Shown: positions 21,423 through 29,691, counted from the first letter of the stretch. The stretch: DNA of 39,653 nt from an uncultured Oscillibacter sp. (GCF_900546705.1 NZ_URDP01000018.1:1-39653), one strand, 5' to 3'. Notes: generated by a model from the sequence alone, not told the origin. Translations and numbers: made by a program.

Positions 21423-21893
21423 ATGATGGAGCAGCAGGAACACTTCATGCGCCAGGCCCTGGAGCTGGCCCGGGAGGCTGCGGCGGCGGGAGAGGTGCCG
21501 GTAGGGTGCGTCATTGTGCGGGACGGTCAAATCGTGGGTCGAGGCCGCAACCGGAGGGAGGAGAAGCAGTCCACTGCCTCTCACGCGGAGATGGAGGCCA
21601 TTGCCCAGGCCAACGAGGCCCTGGGCTCTTGGCGGCTGGAGGACTGTGAGCTGTATGTGACGCTGGAGCCGTGCCCCATGTGCGCCGGGGCGATCCTCAA
21701 TGCCCGCATTGCCCGGGTGTGGTACGGGACCCGGGACGCAGCCATGGGCGCCTGCGGCGGCGTGACCAATCTTTATATGGAGGAGTTCCCCAACCGGCCG
21801 GCTCTGGTGGGCGGGATTCTGGCCGGGGAGTGCCGGCAGATGCTGACGGAATTCTTTTCCGGCCTGCGCAGGGAGGAAAAGAACAGGATTTAA
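21423..21893 (+). CDS. tadA: tRNA adenosine(34) deaminase
   Basis: Zinc enzyme of 156 residues that converts adenosine to inosine at the wobble position of tRNA-Arg(ACG). Zinc and catalytic residues are all present: H54 and E56 in SHAEMEAI, C84 and C87 in PCPMCAGAI. The substrate-binding segments VPVGCVIV and the ARVWYGTRD strand are typical. Length is normal. GGAGG lies 7 bases before the first of two adjacent ATG codons. In Bacillus tadA is near dnaX-recR-yaaL-bofA; here it is divergent from yaaL-bofA, so part of that neighbourhood survives without dnaX, yaaK and recR. Confidence 0.94.
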   Translation: MMEQQEHFMRQALELAREAAAAGEVPVGCVIVRDGQIVGRGRNRREEKQSTASHAEMEAIAQANEALGSWRLEDCELYVTLEPCPMCAGAILNARIARVWYGTRDAAMGACGGVTNLYMEEFPNRPALVGGILAGECRQMLTEFFSGLRREEKNRI

Positions 21894-21991
21894 AACTTTT
21901 GTAACAAATCATGCTGGTTTGGTTAACAACTATCCGGTATCTTAATACTTGCAAGAGACAAAACTTCTTTTCATCCAATCTTCCAAAACAT

Positions 21992-22029
21992 AAGGAACAG
22001 GGCCAGCCGGAAGGCTGGCCCTGTTCCTT
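21992..22029. other. 17-bp perfect hairpin after tadA
   Basis: AAGGAACAGGGCCAGCC (21992-22008) pairs with 22013-22029 around a GGAA tetraloop. The run after it is ATAAATC, with few T residues, so it is either a weak terminator or an RNA-stability element between convergent genes. Confidence 0.6.
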
Positions 22030-22089
22030 ATAAATCTCTGTGTCGAAATCACTTTTATCCCGACGGATTTTGTGGTAAGCTGTCGGAGA

Positions 22090-22923
22090 TCATTTCTTTT
22101 TGGTGCGCAGGCAGTCCAGCCGCAGCAGCAAAAAGCCCAGCAGGGAGACGCCGCAGCCGGCGAAGTACAGCCGGGTGCACAGGGGCAGCGGGTCCGTCAG
22201 CACGGCGGCGCACAGAACGATGGCCGCCATGGCAAAAAAGGCGAACCGGCGGGTGAGTCCTGCCTGGAAGGCAAAGGACGAGAGGCGGTAAAAGGCCAGC
22301 GTCAAGAAGACCAGCGCCAGCAGTTCGATGTAATAGACTGAAAGAGCCGGATCAATGGAGTCTTCCCGGTAGGTCACCACCAGGCGGATGACGCAGAAGA
22401 CCACCGGCACCAGCAGCAGCGTTCCGCGGACCGGCTGGGCGGCGGGTGCGTCCGCCTCGTGAGCACCGGCCCGGCGGCAGGCGACTACGGCGGAAAAGAG
22501 ACTGCCGGCGGAGAGCAGACTCATGACCCCCAGCACCAGACTCAGCCGTCCTGCGGCGGAGGATGCATCCTCTCCGCCCGGCAGAACGCCCAGGCCCAGG
22601 GCAGCCTCCCACACACCGGACAGGGCCACCAGCAGTACGCCGGCCACCGTCACGGTCAGAAGGCCGGCCTGCGTGGTGGAAAAGGACACGGCGAACGAGG
22701 GCGCCGGCGGGGTATCCACCCGGAGCGGAATGCAGCGGACCAGCAAGAAGAAAAGCACGGCCAGCACGATCAAAAGCGAGATCAGCAGCATTCCCCAGAG
22801 GTTTCCGGGAACAGGCAGTCCGGTGGATGCTTCAAAGCCGGTGCGGTTTTGCGCCAGGCGCAGCCCGGCGGCCAGCACGCCGCCGATCAGGGCGGCAAGA
22901 GGACAGAGCATGTGTTGTTTCAT
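22090..22923 (-). CDS. Polytopic membrane protein of unknown function
   Basis: Protein of 277 residues with seven or eight hydrophobic helices (about 8-20, 36-58, 75-97, 116-138, 150-165, 173-190, 207-225, 233-265) and a short basic tail, CLRTKKK. There are no charged catalytic motifs in the helices and no family I can name. It is an Ala/Leu/Val-rich protein with Gly-Gly turns, and could be a small sensor or a structural membrane protein. ATG 22923 is chosen over the very long in-frame extension because AAAGGA stands before it and a good promoter (22971-22999) begins transcription just upstream. Confidence 0.7.
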   Translation of the reverse strand: MKQHMLCPLAALIGGVLAAGLRLAQNRTGFEASTGLPVPGNLWGMLLISLLIVLAVLFFLLVRCIPLRVDTPPAPSFAVSFSTTQAGLLTVTVAGVLLVALSGVWEAALGLGVLPGGEDASSAAGRLSLVLGVMSLLSAGSLFSAVVACRRAGAHEADAPAAQPVRGTLLLVPVVFCVIRLVVTYREDSIDPALSVYYIELLALVFLTLAFYRLSSFAFQAGLTRRFAFFAMAAIVLCAAVLTDPLPLCTRLYFAGCGVSLLGFLLLRLDCLRTKKK

Positions 22924-22970
22924 CGCGGAAAATCCTTTCGAAAAAGCCGTCAGGCGAGGTTTTTGAAAGC

Positions 22971-22999
22971 AGTATAGCACGCGGCGCCGGGTTTGTCCA
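22971..22999 (-). promoter_or_regulatory. Promoter of the polytopic membrane protein
   Basis: On the minus strand, TGGACA (22999-22994), 17-base spacer, TATACT (22976-22971). Confidence 0.7.
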
Positions 23000-23010
23000 T
23001 CGGCGCGGCA

Positions 23011-23038
23011 CATGTTTGCAGACTCCGCGGCATACAGT
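23011..23038 (+). promoter_or_regulatory. Sigma-E-like promoter of spoIID
   Basis: CATGTT (23011-23016; consensus KMATATT), 14-base spacer, CATACAGT (23031-23038; consensus CATACAHT with one change). spoIID is a classic sigma-E gene, so the match is meaningful. Confidence 0.6.
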
Positions 23039-23078
23039 GGAAGGACAACCTGCCAAGCAACGAAAGAGGAGGAGTCCC

Positions 23079-24125
23079 ATGAAACGACGTACCCAGCTGC
23101 ACCGAAGCGTGACGGTGTCCATTGTGCTGGCGGCGGTGCTGTTTGCGCTGCCGCTAGCGGTGATCGTCCCCTACCGCACGGAGCTGTTCTCCGGCGACAC
23201 GCCGGTGGACGAGACGGAGCGGGAACCCTTTGTCCCTGGAGAGGTGGACGGGGCCGTGACACTCCGGGTGCTCAATGGAGACACGGTGGAGGAGATGACC
23301 CTGGGAGATTATCTGGTGGGCGTGGTGCGGGCGGAGATGCCTGCCTCCTTTGAACTGGAGGCGCTCAAGGCCCAGGCGGTGGCTGCCCGGACCTACACGG
23401 CCTACAAAATCCTCAGCGGCGGCAACCACGGCGACAGCGCCGATATCTGCACGGACTCCACCTGCTGCCAGGCTTACATCAGCGAGGAGCGCGCCATGGA
23501 AAACTGGGGCGACGCGGCGGCGGGGAACGAGGCCAAGGTGGAGGAGGCGGTGCGCCAGACCGACGGTCAGACCATTCTCTATGGCGGCGTACCCATTCTG
23601 GCGGTGTTCCACTCCTCCTCGGCGGGACAGACCCGTGCGGCGGGGGAGGTTTGGGTCAGCGATCTGCCCTATTTACAGCCGGTGGACTCGCCGGAGGACG
23701 ACGAGACGATCCCCAACTACTACAGCCGCGCGGAGTTTACCCCGGAGGAATTCCGGGAGAAGATCCACAGCTCCTACCCTGAGGCAGATCTGACGGGGGA
23801 CGTCTCCGGCTGGCTGAAAAACGCCGTCACAGACGCCTCCGGCAGTGTGGAAACCGTGGAGGTGGGCGGCGTCACCGTCAAGGGAACGGCCATGCGCACC
23901 ATTCTGGGACTGCGATCAGCCTGCTTTACCTGGGAGGTGCAGGACGGAAAGCTGGTGTTTTTCGTTACGGGCTTTGGGCACGGTGTGGGCATGAGCCAGT
24001 ACGGCGCCAACCGCATGGCACGGGAGGGAGCGGACTATGTGGAGATATTGACCCACTACTATACCGGCGTCAGTGTGGAGGTCTGGAACGGACTGGACAG
24101 CTTTACAAGCACGCCGGAATCGTGA
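23079..24125 (+). CDS. spoIID: Stage II sporulation protein D (lytic transglycosylase)
   Basis: Membrane-anchored glycan-cleaving enzyme of 348 residues that works in the engulfment complex with SpoIIP and SpoIIM, removing peptidoglycan around the forespore. The N-terminal anchor is at about 11-31. The SpoIID domain shows the catalytic Glu86 in VVRAEMPASFELEALKAQAV-type sequence, the zinc-site region CTDSTCCQAY (C124, C129, C130), FHSSSAGQTR and the C-terminal GFGHGVGMSQYGANRMA. All are conserved. ATG 23079 is chosen because GAGGAGGAG precedes it and the sigma-E-like promoter ends at 23038; the far upstream in-frame starts are not credible. The next gene, a deacetylase-like protein, follows after 51 bases without terminator. 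Confidence 0.94.
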   Translation: MKRRTQLHRSVTVSIVLAAVLFALPLAVIVPYRTELFSGDTPVDETEREPFVPGEVDGAVTLRVLNGDTVEEMTLGDYLVGVVRAEMPASFELEALKAQAVAARTYTAYKILSGGNHGDSADICTDSTCCQAYISEERAMENWGDAAAGNEAKVEEAVRQTDGQTILYGGVPILAVFHSSSAGQTRAAGEVWVSDLPYLQPVDSPEDDETIPNYYSRAEFTPEEFREKIHSSYPEADLTGDVSGWLKNAVTDASGSVETVEVGGVTVKGTAMRTILGLRSACFTWEVQDGKLVFFVTGFGHGVGMSQYGANRMAREGADYVEILTHYYTGVSVEVWNGLDSFTSTPES

Positions 24126-24176
24126 TAAAATAACACAATAACAATGTTTTACAGAGGCCCGGAAGGAGGTGGACCC

Positions 24177-25322
24177 ATGAAGCGAAAGGCGGCGGCGCTG
24201 GTGCTGGCGGTGTGGATGCTGCTTCAGGTGTCCACCCTGACCACGGCGGCTGCGGCGCGCAGCATCTATTTTATGGCGGTGAACGACAGCGTGCTGGCAC
24301 TCGATGACGAGACCATGCCCTTCTGGTCCAACGGCTATCTCTATATCCCCAGCACCATCTTTGCCGGCGATGTGTATCAGGAACTGGAGATCGGATTTAT
24401 TCCCAACCAGAGCAAGCAGCTGCTGGTACTCTACACCGCCGGAAAATCGCTGCAGTTTCCCATCTCCAAGCCCTATGCCCAGGATACCGACGGCAACACC
24501 TACTACCCCGGTGCCGTGCAGCGGGGAGATGTGGTTTTCGTGCCGGCGGCCCTGGTGGCGGATTTTTTCGGGCTGAACTACTCGGTTACCAATGTGTCCA
24601 ACGCCAGCGTCCTCTCCGGGGATGACCGGGGGTGGCTGGTGTGGCTGCGGGAGACCGATTATACCCTGACGGCCTCTGTATTCACCGATGCCGCCTCACC
24701 ACAGCTGCGGATCCGGTATGAGCAGTATCTCAAAAGCCAGGAGGCGCAGAGTGAACAGCCGGTGCCCACGGTGCCGGAGGAGACGGAGGAGGAGACGTTC
24801 CCCGGCAAGAGTGTGTATCTTTGCTTCCTGGCCTCTGACGCAGAGACGACGGAGGCAATTCTGGACGCGCTGGACCAGCGGGACGCCCGGGCGGCCTTTT
24901 ACTGTACGGAGACGCTTTTGACCCAAGAGGGCGATCTGCTGCGGCGGATGGCCGCCACGGGGCAGACCATCGGCATTGTGGCCGACGGGGAGGAGCCGCT
25001 GGAGCAGGTGCACCGGTGCAACGAGGCGCTTTATCAGGCCACCTGCGGCAAGACCCGGATGGTGTATCTGGCCGGAGAGGACGGACGCGGCGCTCTGGAG
25101 CGGGCCGGTTACCTCTGCCTGACGCCGGATCTGGATCGCTCGTCGTACCGGCTCAACAGCACCGGCGCCGCCCAAACGCTGTTTCAGCGGGTGAGCGCGC
25201 GGCGGGGAGATACCTCCGTATGGCTGGGCGAAAACGCTGCTGCCGCAGGGGTGCGGGCTTTTTTGCAGCTGGCGGAGGACGGCGGCGACCGCTGTCGGGC
25301 GCTGACGGAGACGGTCCGGTGA
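24177..25322 (+). CDS. Secreted protein with inactive polysaccharide-deacetylase-like domain
   Basis: Exported protein of 381 residues. A signal peptide (1-27) is followed by a beta-rich domain (about 30-185) similar to the copper-amine-oxidase-N1 repeat often found in clostridial wall proteins, an acidic linker (190-210) and a region from 211 that follows the NodB deacetylase pattern: YLCFLASD (214-221), TEAILDALDQRDARAAFYCTE-type (225-245) and GQTIGIVADG (262-271). The metal and catalytic residues are lost: FDDGP is replaced by FLASD and the GHEIGNHT histidine by isoleucine-valine. It should therefore bind glycan but not deacetylate it. The perfect GGAAGGAGGTGG before ATG 24177 and the close spacing to spoIID suggest cotranscription and a sporulation role; both are inference. 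Confidence 0.78.
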   Translation: MKRKAAALVLAVWMLLQVSTLTTAAAARSIYFMAVNDSVLALDDETMPFWSNGYLYIPSTIFAGDVYQELEIGFIPNQSKQLLVLYTAGKSLQFPISKPYAQDTDGNTYYPGAVQRGDVVFVPAALVADFFGLNYSVTNVSNASVLSGDDRGWLVWLRETDYTLTASVFTDAASPQLRIRYEQYLKSQEAQSEQPVPTVPEETEEETFPGKSVYLCFLASDAETTEAILDALDQRDARAAFYCTETLLTQEGDLLRRMAATGQTIGIVADGEEPLEQVHRCNEALYQATCGKTRMVYLAGEDGRGALERAGYLCLTPDLDRSSYRLNSTGAAQTLFQRVSARRGDTSVWLGENAAAAGVRAFLQLAEDGGDRCRALTETVR

Positions 25323-25344
25323 CGGACACTGAATTTACAGAAAA

Positions 25345-25375
25345 TTCAACACACCTGCCATCTGGCGGGTATAAT
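25345..25375 (+). promoter_or_regulatory. Probable promoter of the RR-HK-htrA operon
   Basis: TATAAT (25370-25375) is a perfect -10. The best -35 is TTCAAC (25345-25350) at 19 bases, which is weak, so activation by a regulator is possible. Confidence 0.5.
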
Positions 25376-25410
25376 GAAAGCATGGAAACGTAAGAATTGG
25401 AGGGAGCGCC

Positions 25411-26151
25411 ATGGGCCGCAACATTCTGGTGGTTGAGGATGACCGCAACATTTCGGATCTGATCCAGATGTATCTTGTAAAAGAGGGCTTTGACGTGCGC
25501 ACCGCCGCTGACGGCGGCCGCGCCATTGAGGAGTTTCAAAAGGAAGTGCCGGATCTGATCCTGCTGGACATCATGCTGCCCGTTATGGATGGGTGGAGCG
25601 TGTGCGCCAAGATCCGGGAGACCAGTAAGGTGCCGATCATCATGCTTACGGCCAAAAGCGAGGTATTTGACCGAATTCAGGGACTGGAGATGGGCGCCGA
25701 CGACTATATCGTCAAGCCCTTTGAGATGAAAGAGCTCATCGCCCGCATCAACGCGGTGCTGCGGCGCACGGAGATTCCCAACGACACATCGAAAAAGCTG
25801 GTGTTCGACAAGCTGGTCATCAACCTGGACTCCTACGAACTGATTGTGGACGGGAAAAAGGTGGACACGCCTCCCAAGGAGCTGGAGCTTTTGTACCATC
25901 TGGCCTCCACGCCCAACCGGGTGTACACCCGCAACCAGCTGCTCGACGAGGTGTGGGGCTTTGACTACTTCGGCGACAGCCGCACGGTGGACGTGCACAT
26001 CAAACGGCTGCGGGAGAAGGTGGAGAATGTCTCCGATCAGTGGGCCCTCAAGACCGTGTGGGGCGTAGGATATAAGTTTGAGCTGCTGGGAGCCGGGCAG
26101 AAGCAGGAAAAAGAAAAGGAAAAAGATAAAGAAAAGGGCGCAAAGGCATGA
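25411..26151 (+). CDS. OmpR-family response regulator
   Basis: Response regulator of 246 residues. Receiver domain about 4-118, with acidic residues ED-D at 9-11, phosphoacceptor Asp53 in LLDIMLP, Thr in MLTAK and Lys in VKPFEMKEL. The winged helix (about 135-230) carries DTPPKELELLYHLA and TVDVHIKRLREKV. The C-terminal tail is unusual: about 15 residues of nearly only Lys and Glu (KQEKEKEKDKEKGAKA). The histidine kinase gene overlaps the stop by 4 bases, so the two are translationally coupled, with htrA after them. The arrangement is like CssR/CssS-HtrA, which respond to misfolded exported proteins. Confidence 0.93.
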   Translation: MGRNILVVEDDRNISDLIQMYLVKEGFDVRTAADGGRAIEEFQKEVPDLILLDIMLPVMDGWSVCAKIRETSKVPIIMLTAKSEVFDRIQGLEMGADDYIVKPFEMKELIARINAVLRRTEIPNDTSKKLVFDKLVINLDSYELIVDGKKVDTPPKELELLYHLASTPNRVYTRNQLLDEVWGFDYFGDSRTVDVHIKRLREKVENVSDQWALKTVWGVGYKFELLGAGQKQEKEKEKDKEKGAKA

Positions 26152-27602
26152 AAAAACTGCGAAGCCAATTCCAGGGACTCTACTGGCGGCAGCTCTCACT
26201 CACCGTGGGTATGGTAACGCTGACGCTTTTCCTTCTGGGTACGTCCTTTTTCTCCCTGAGTTATAACTATGCAAAAAACCAGAAAAGCGAGGAGCTTTTG
26301 ACCAAGGCCCGGATGATGGGACAGCTGTCCGTCAGCTACCTGGAAAACGGGCGATATATGGATATGGAGGACCTGCAGAGCGACCCGGATTTCCGGCAGC
26401 TGGCCTCTTTCGCTGCCACCGTGTCCGATGTGCACTTCATGATCTGCGACAAGGAAGGCCACGTGCTGCTGACCACCGACAAGAACTTGGAGGGCCGGGT
26501 GGTCACCATGCCGGAGAGCATGACCGAGGAGATCATGAAAAAGGGCTCCACCTCCCGCCGGGACGATCTGGACGGGCTGTATGAGTCCAAGCGGTTTGTG
26601 GTGGGCGTGCCGGCGGTGAGCCCGGAGACCCAGGAGACTGTGGGCGTGGTGTACGGCGTGTCGACCACCGACTCGCTGGACTCCATGTGGCAGGGCTTCA
26701 TCGGGCTGTTCTTTATGACGGCCTTTGTGGTGCTGATGATCTCCTTTATGGCCTCCTCCGTTACCACCATGCGGCAGGTGCAGCCCATCCGGGACATGGT
26801 CAAGGCCACCCGCCGCTACGCCGAGGGCGATTTTGACATCCGTATGTATGACTACGGCCGCAAAGATGAGATCGGCGAGCTGGCCGCCTCCTTCAATACC
26901 ATGGCCGAGTCTTTGCAGCAGACCGAGCGGCAGCGCCGGGAGTTCATCGCCAACATCTCCCACGAGCTGAAGACCCCCATGACCACCATCGCCGGCTACA
27001 CGGACGGTATCCTGGACGGAACCATTCCGCCGGAGAATGAGCGCCAGTACCTGCAGATCATCTCCGATGAGAGCCGCCGTTTGAGCCGTCTGGTGCGGCG
27101 GATGCTGGATGTGAGCCAGCTGCAGGCCATCGACCCCCTCAAAGGCGGCAACCACTTCGATATCTGCGAGAGCATGCGCCGGGTGCTGGTGTCCATGGAG
27201 AAGAAGATCACCGACCGGAATCTGGATGTGGACGCGGACATCCCCGATGAGCCCATTTTGGTGCTGGGGGACAATGACCTGATTACCCAGGTGATTTACA
27301 ACCTGCTGGAAAACGCCACCAAGTTTGCCCGGGAGGGCTCCACCCTGTACCTGGGTGTGACCACCCTGGACGGAAAGGCCCGGGTGACGGTGCGGAACGT
27401 GGGCGACACCATCTCCGCAGAGGAACTGCCCCTTCTCTTTGAGCGGTTCCACAAGAGCGATAAGTCCCGCAGCGAGGACAAGGACGGTGTGGGGCTGGGG
27501 CTTTACATCGTCAAGACGATTCTCGAGCAGCACAAGGAAAAGATCAATGTGACCAGCGAAAACGGGGTGACCACGTTTACCTTCTCGCTGACCACGGAAT
27601 GA
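26148..27602 (+). CDS. Sensor histidine kinase with HAMP domain
   Basis: Membrane sensor kinase of 484 residues. Helices at about 16-38 and 182-204 enclose an external sensor domain of about 140 residues. A HAMP linker follows (about 205-258, QPIRDMVKATRRYAEGDFD). Autophosphorylation at His272 in FIANISHELKTPMTTIAGY; N box VIYNLLENATKFA; G2 box GVGLGLYIVKTIL. The G1 box is weak (NVGDTI in place of DxGxG), as seen in many Firmicutes kinases. It overlaps the response regulator by 4 bases and htrA begins 7 bases after its stop. Confidence 0.92.
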   Translation: MKKLRSQFQGLYWRQLSLTVGMVTLTLFLLGTSFFSLSYNYAKNQKSEELLTKARMMGQLSVSYLENGRYMDMEDLQSDPDFRQLASFAATVSDVHFMICDKEGHVLLTTDKNLEGRVVTMPESMTEEIMKKGSTSRRDDLDGLYESKRFVVGVPAVSPETQETVGVVYGVSTTDSLDSMWQGFIGLFFMTAFVVLMISFMASSVTTMRQVQPIRDMVKATRRYAEGDFDIRMYDYGRKDEIGELAASFNTMAESLQQTERQRREFIANISHELKTPMTTIAGYTDGILDGTIPPENERQYLQIISDESRRLSRLVRRMLDVSQLQAIDPLKGGNHFDICESMRRVLVSMEKKITDRNLDVDADIPDEPILVLGDNDLITQVIYNLLENATKFAREGSTLYLGVTTLDGKARVTVRNVGDTISAEELPLLFERFHKSDKSRSEDKDGVGLGLYIVKTILEQHKEKINVTSENGVTTFTFSLTTE

Positions 27603-27609
27603 GGAATAC

Positions 27610-28869
27610 ATGGATTTGGAAAAGCTAAGCGACCGGCCCCAAGAGGTGGTGGAGATCTACCGTCAGGGCTGCGTGGGCGAAGTGACGGAGACCTACGCCC
27701 GCCCCTTGCCCGGTGCAATGATGCCGCCACCGCCGCCGGAGAAGAAGCGGCGCTCCCGTCGCGGCCTGTGGATCTTCCTGGGCTTCGTGGCTGTGGTGGC
27801 GGTTGCCACCGCCGCGGCGCTTCTATGGAACCGGCATCAGCCCCGGCGGCAGGACGGGTTCCAGTACTACTATGAAGAGGACAACGACCAGGAGACGGAG
27901 GAAATCTCCATTCCCTCCTATCCCTACGGGCAGGGGGCTGAACTGACGGTGGCCGACGGCCACGGCCAGGCACTGACTCCCCAGGAGATCTACCGGCAGG
28001 TGAACCCGTCCGTGGTGACGGTGGTGGCCCAGCTGGGTGAGACGGAGGCCTCCGTAGGCACCGGCGTGATTTTCAGCGCCGACGGCTACATCCTTACCAA
28101 CTATCACGTGCTGGAGGGCGGGAGATCGTGCACGGTGTACCTTTCCAACGACCACGGCTACGAGGCGTATTATGTGGCCGGAGATGCCGAAAGCGATCTG
28201 GCGGTTTTGAAGGTGGACCAGACCGGCTTGCCGGCGGCGCAGTTTGGAGACTCCGAGGCGCTGGCCGTGGGCGATCCGGTGTATGCCATCGGCAATCCCT
28301 TGGGCTATGAGCTGCGGGGTACGCTGACCGACGGCATCGTCTCTGCCATCAACCGGGACGTGTGGGTGGACGGACGCACCATGAATCTCATCCAGACCAA
28401 CGCAGCCCTCAACTCCGGCAACTCCGGCGGTCCGCTCATCAACGCCTACGGCCAGGTGGTGGGCATCAACACCATCAAGATGAGCTCGTCGTATTCCAAT
28501 GTGGAGGGACTGGGCTTTGCCATTCCGTCGGCCACCATCAAGCGGCTGGTCAACGACCTTTTGGCCTGCGGTGCGGTTTTGCCGGAACCGGTTTTGGGAG
28601 TTACGGTGCTTACACTGGGCACCCGGCTGGGGGAGGACCTTTGGGGCGTGGAGGTGCAGTCCGTGACGCCCGGCTCTGCTGCCGACCTTGCCGGTGTGGA
28701 AGAGGGAGACTATGTGATCTCCGCCGGCGGCATTGACGTTTCCTCCAGCGCAGATCTGCTGCGGGCGCGCCGGCAGTACCATGTGGGGGATACCATGCCC
28801 ATGACCATCTGGCGGGACGGAACGCTGCTGGAGGTGACGCTGGTCCTCAACGAAGCCGCTGCGTCGTGA
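27610..28869 (+). CDS. htrA: HtrA/DegP-type membrane serine protease (S1C) with PDZ domain
   Basis: Protease of 419 residues. A cytoplasmic N-terminus with a Pro-rich stretch (39-43) is followed by one membrane helix (about 52-73), an acidic linker and the trypsin-like domain outside the cell. The catalytic triad is intact: His166 in TNYHVLEGG, Asp196 in ESDLAVLK, Ser272 in NSGNSGGPL. A single PDZ domain covers about 320-415. It degrades or refolds damaged exported proteins. Last gene of the RR-HK-htrA operon, 7 bases after the kinase, so the two-component pair probably adjusts its level to envelope stress. A terminator (28887-28924) follows. Confidence 0.94.
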   Translation: MDLEKLSDRPQEVVEIYRQGCVGEVTETYARPLPGAMMPPPPPEKKRRSRRGLWIFLGFVAVVAVATAAALLWNRHQPRRQDGFQYYYEEDNDQETEEISIPSYPYGQGAELTVADGHGQALTPQEIYRQVNPSVVTVVAQLGETEASVGTGVIFSADGYILTNYHVLEGGRSCTVYLSNDHGYEAYYVAGDAESDLAVLKVDQTGLPAAQFGDSEALAVGDPVYAIGNPLGYELRGTLTDGIVSAINRDVWVDGRTMNLIQTNAALNSGNSGGPLINAYGQVVGINTIKMSSSYSNVEGLGFAIPSATIKRLVNDLLACGAVLPEPVLGVTVLTLGTRLGEDLWGVEVQSVTPGSAADLAGVEEGDYVISAGGIDVSSSADLLRARRQYHVGDTMPMTIWRDGTLLEVTLVLNEAAAS

Positions 28870-28886
28870 GCGGCTGTCAGATTGAT

Positions 28887-28924
28887 AAAAAAGACAGGAC
28901 GTGTTTTCACGTCCTGTCTTTTTT
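28887..28924. terminator. Bidirectional terminator between htrA and the TauE/SafE pair
   Basis: A 17-bp perfect stem, AAAAAAGACAGGACGTG (28887-28903) and its complement (28908-28924), TTTT loop. The minus-strand transporter frame runs into it: its stop codon is at 28909-28907. Confidence 0.92.
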
Positions 28925-29275
28925 CGGCCACAGCAGCATGGCCGCCGAGAAGAGCAGATACACGCCGAAGGGACGGCGCAGCAGCGCAACGTCTACTGCG
29001 GTGGCGGCCCAGGCGCCCAGCACTGCAGCCGCCACAGCCGGGGGAGCAGCGGCTTTGATGGTAGGGAGATCCAACTGCCCGTTTTTCCAATGGCAGACCA
29101 GAGCGGAGGCGGCGGTGGGCAAAAAAAAGAGCAGATTCACGCCCTGCGCCGTGCGTTGGTCCTGTCCCAGCAGCAGCGTCATGACCAAGAGCAAAATAGT
29201 TCCGCCGCCCACGCCCCAGGCGGAGAGGATACCTGCTCCCAGCCCGCACAGAAAGGGAATCAGAGCGTCCGTCAC
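28907..29275 (-). CDS. TauE/SafE-family half transporter, second of pair
   Basis: Membrane protein of 122 residues, half the length of a usual TauE/SafE (TSUP) exporter of sulfur-containing or organic anions. It has about four helices and the family's glycine motif AGILSAWGVGGGTILLLVM near the N-terminus. I place the start at GTG 29275, which overlaps the stop of the first half by 4 bases (GTGA) and follows GGAGGGAGG; there is no ATG near. The last five residues (KKDRT) are encoded by the terminator stem. With its partner it should form a heterodimer equal to one full transporter. Confidence 0.82.
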   Translation of the reverse strand: MTDALIPFLCGLGAGILSAWGVGGGTILLLVMTLLLGQDQRTAQGVNLLFFLPTAASALVCHWKNGQLDLPTIKAAAPPAVAAAVLGAWAATAVDVALLRRPFGVYLLFSAAMLLWPKKDRT

Positions 29276-29625
29276 AGAAGATACCTCCCTCCGGCGTAAA
29301 GAAGAAAGGCGGCAAAGAGTCCCCGCAGCCATTTGACGCTGACCTTTCCGTATAGCTTTCCGCCGATGATGCCGCCGGCCAGGCCGCCCGCCAGGTAAGG
29401 GGCTGCCGTCTCCAGAGAGACGCTGCCCCGGAAGACATAAACCAGCGCCGATACGGCGCACACCGGAAAGATCACCGCCACACAGGTGGCGTAGAGCCTG
29501 CGCTGGGACAGATGGCCCCAGCGGCTCAGAACCGGCAGCAGCACCATACCGCCGCCTCCACCGAAGAGGCCGTTGGCCGCGCCTGCGGCAAAACCTGCCA
29601 GTCGGGTGACCCACCTTCCGCCCAT
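29272..29625 (-). CDS. TauE/SafE-family half transporter, first of pair
   Basis: Membrane protein of 117 residues with about four helices. The glycine-rich signature is GAANGLFGGGGGMVLLPVLS, matching the N-terminal half repeat of TSUP permeases; the C-terminal part has AGGLAGGIIGGKLYGKVS, also typical. ATG 29625 is chosen because AAAGGAGG lies 6 bases before it; the TTG 18 bases upstream is less likely. Together with the following gene (4-base overlap) it makes a two-subunit version of a protein that is usually one chain of about 250 residues. Substrate unknown. Confidence 0.84.
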   Translation of the reverse strand: MGGRWVTRLAGFAAGAANGLFGGGGGMVLLPVLSRWGHLSQRRLYATCVAVIFPVCAVSALVYVFRGSVSLETAAPYLAGGLAGGIIGGKLYGKVSVKWLRGLFAAFLLYAGGRYLL

Positions 29626-29660
29626 GGCCAGCCTCCTTTCCAAGACGTATGTAGAGAGGG

Positions 29661-29685
29661 CCGGGGGGAGGAATTCTCCCCCCGG
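29661..29685 (-). terminator. Possible terminator hairpin after the DUF1540 gene
   Basis: CCGGGGGGAG and CTCCCCCCGG around GAATT, a strong 10-bp stem just after the DUF1540 stop, with no clear T run. Confidence 0.5.
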
Positions 29686-29691
29686 AGGCGG

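Noticed and set aside
23079..23100. Very long upstream extension of spoIID to 22563
   Set aside because: It would read through the divergent promoter region and the antisense of another gene; the Arg/Pro-rich sequence has no similarity to SpoIID.
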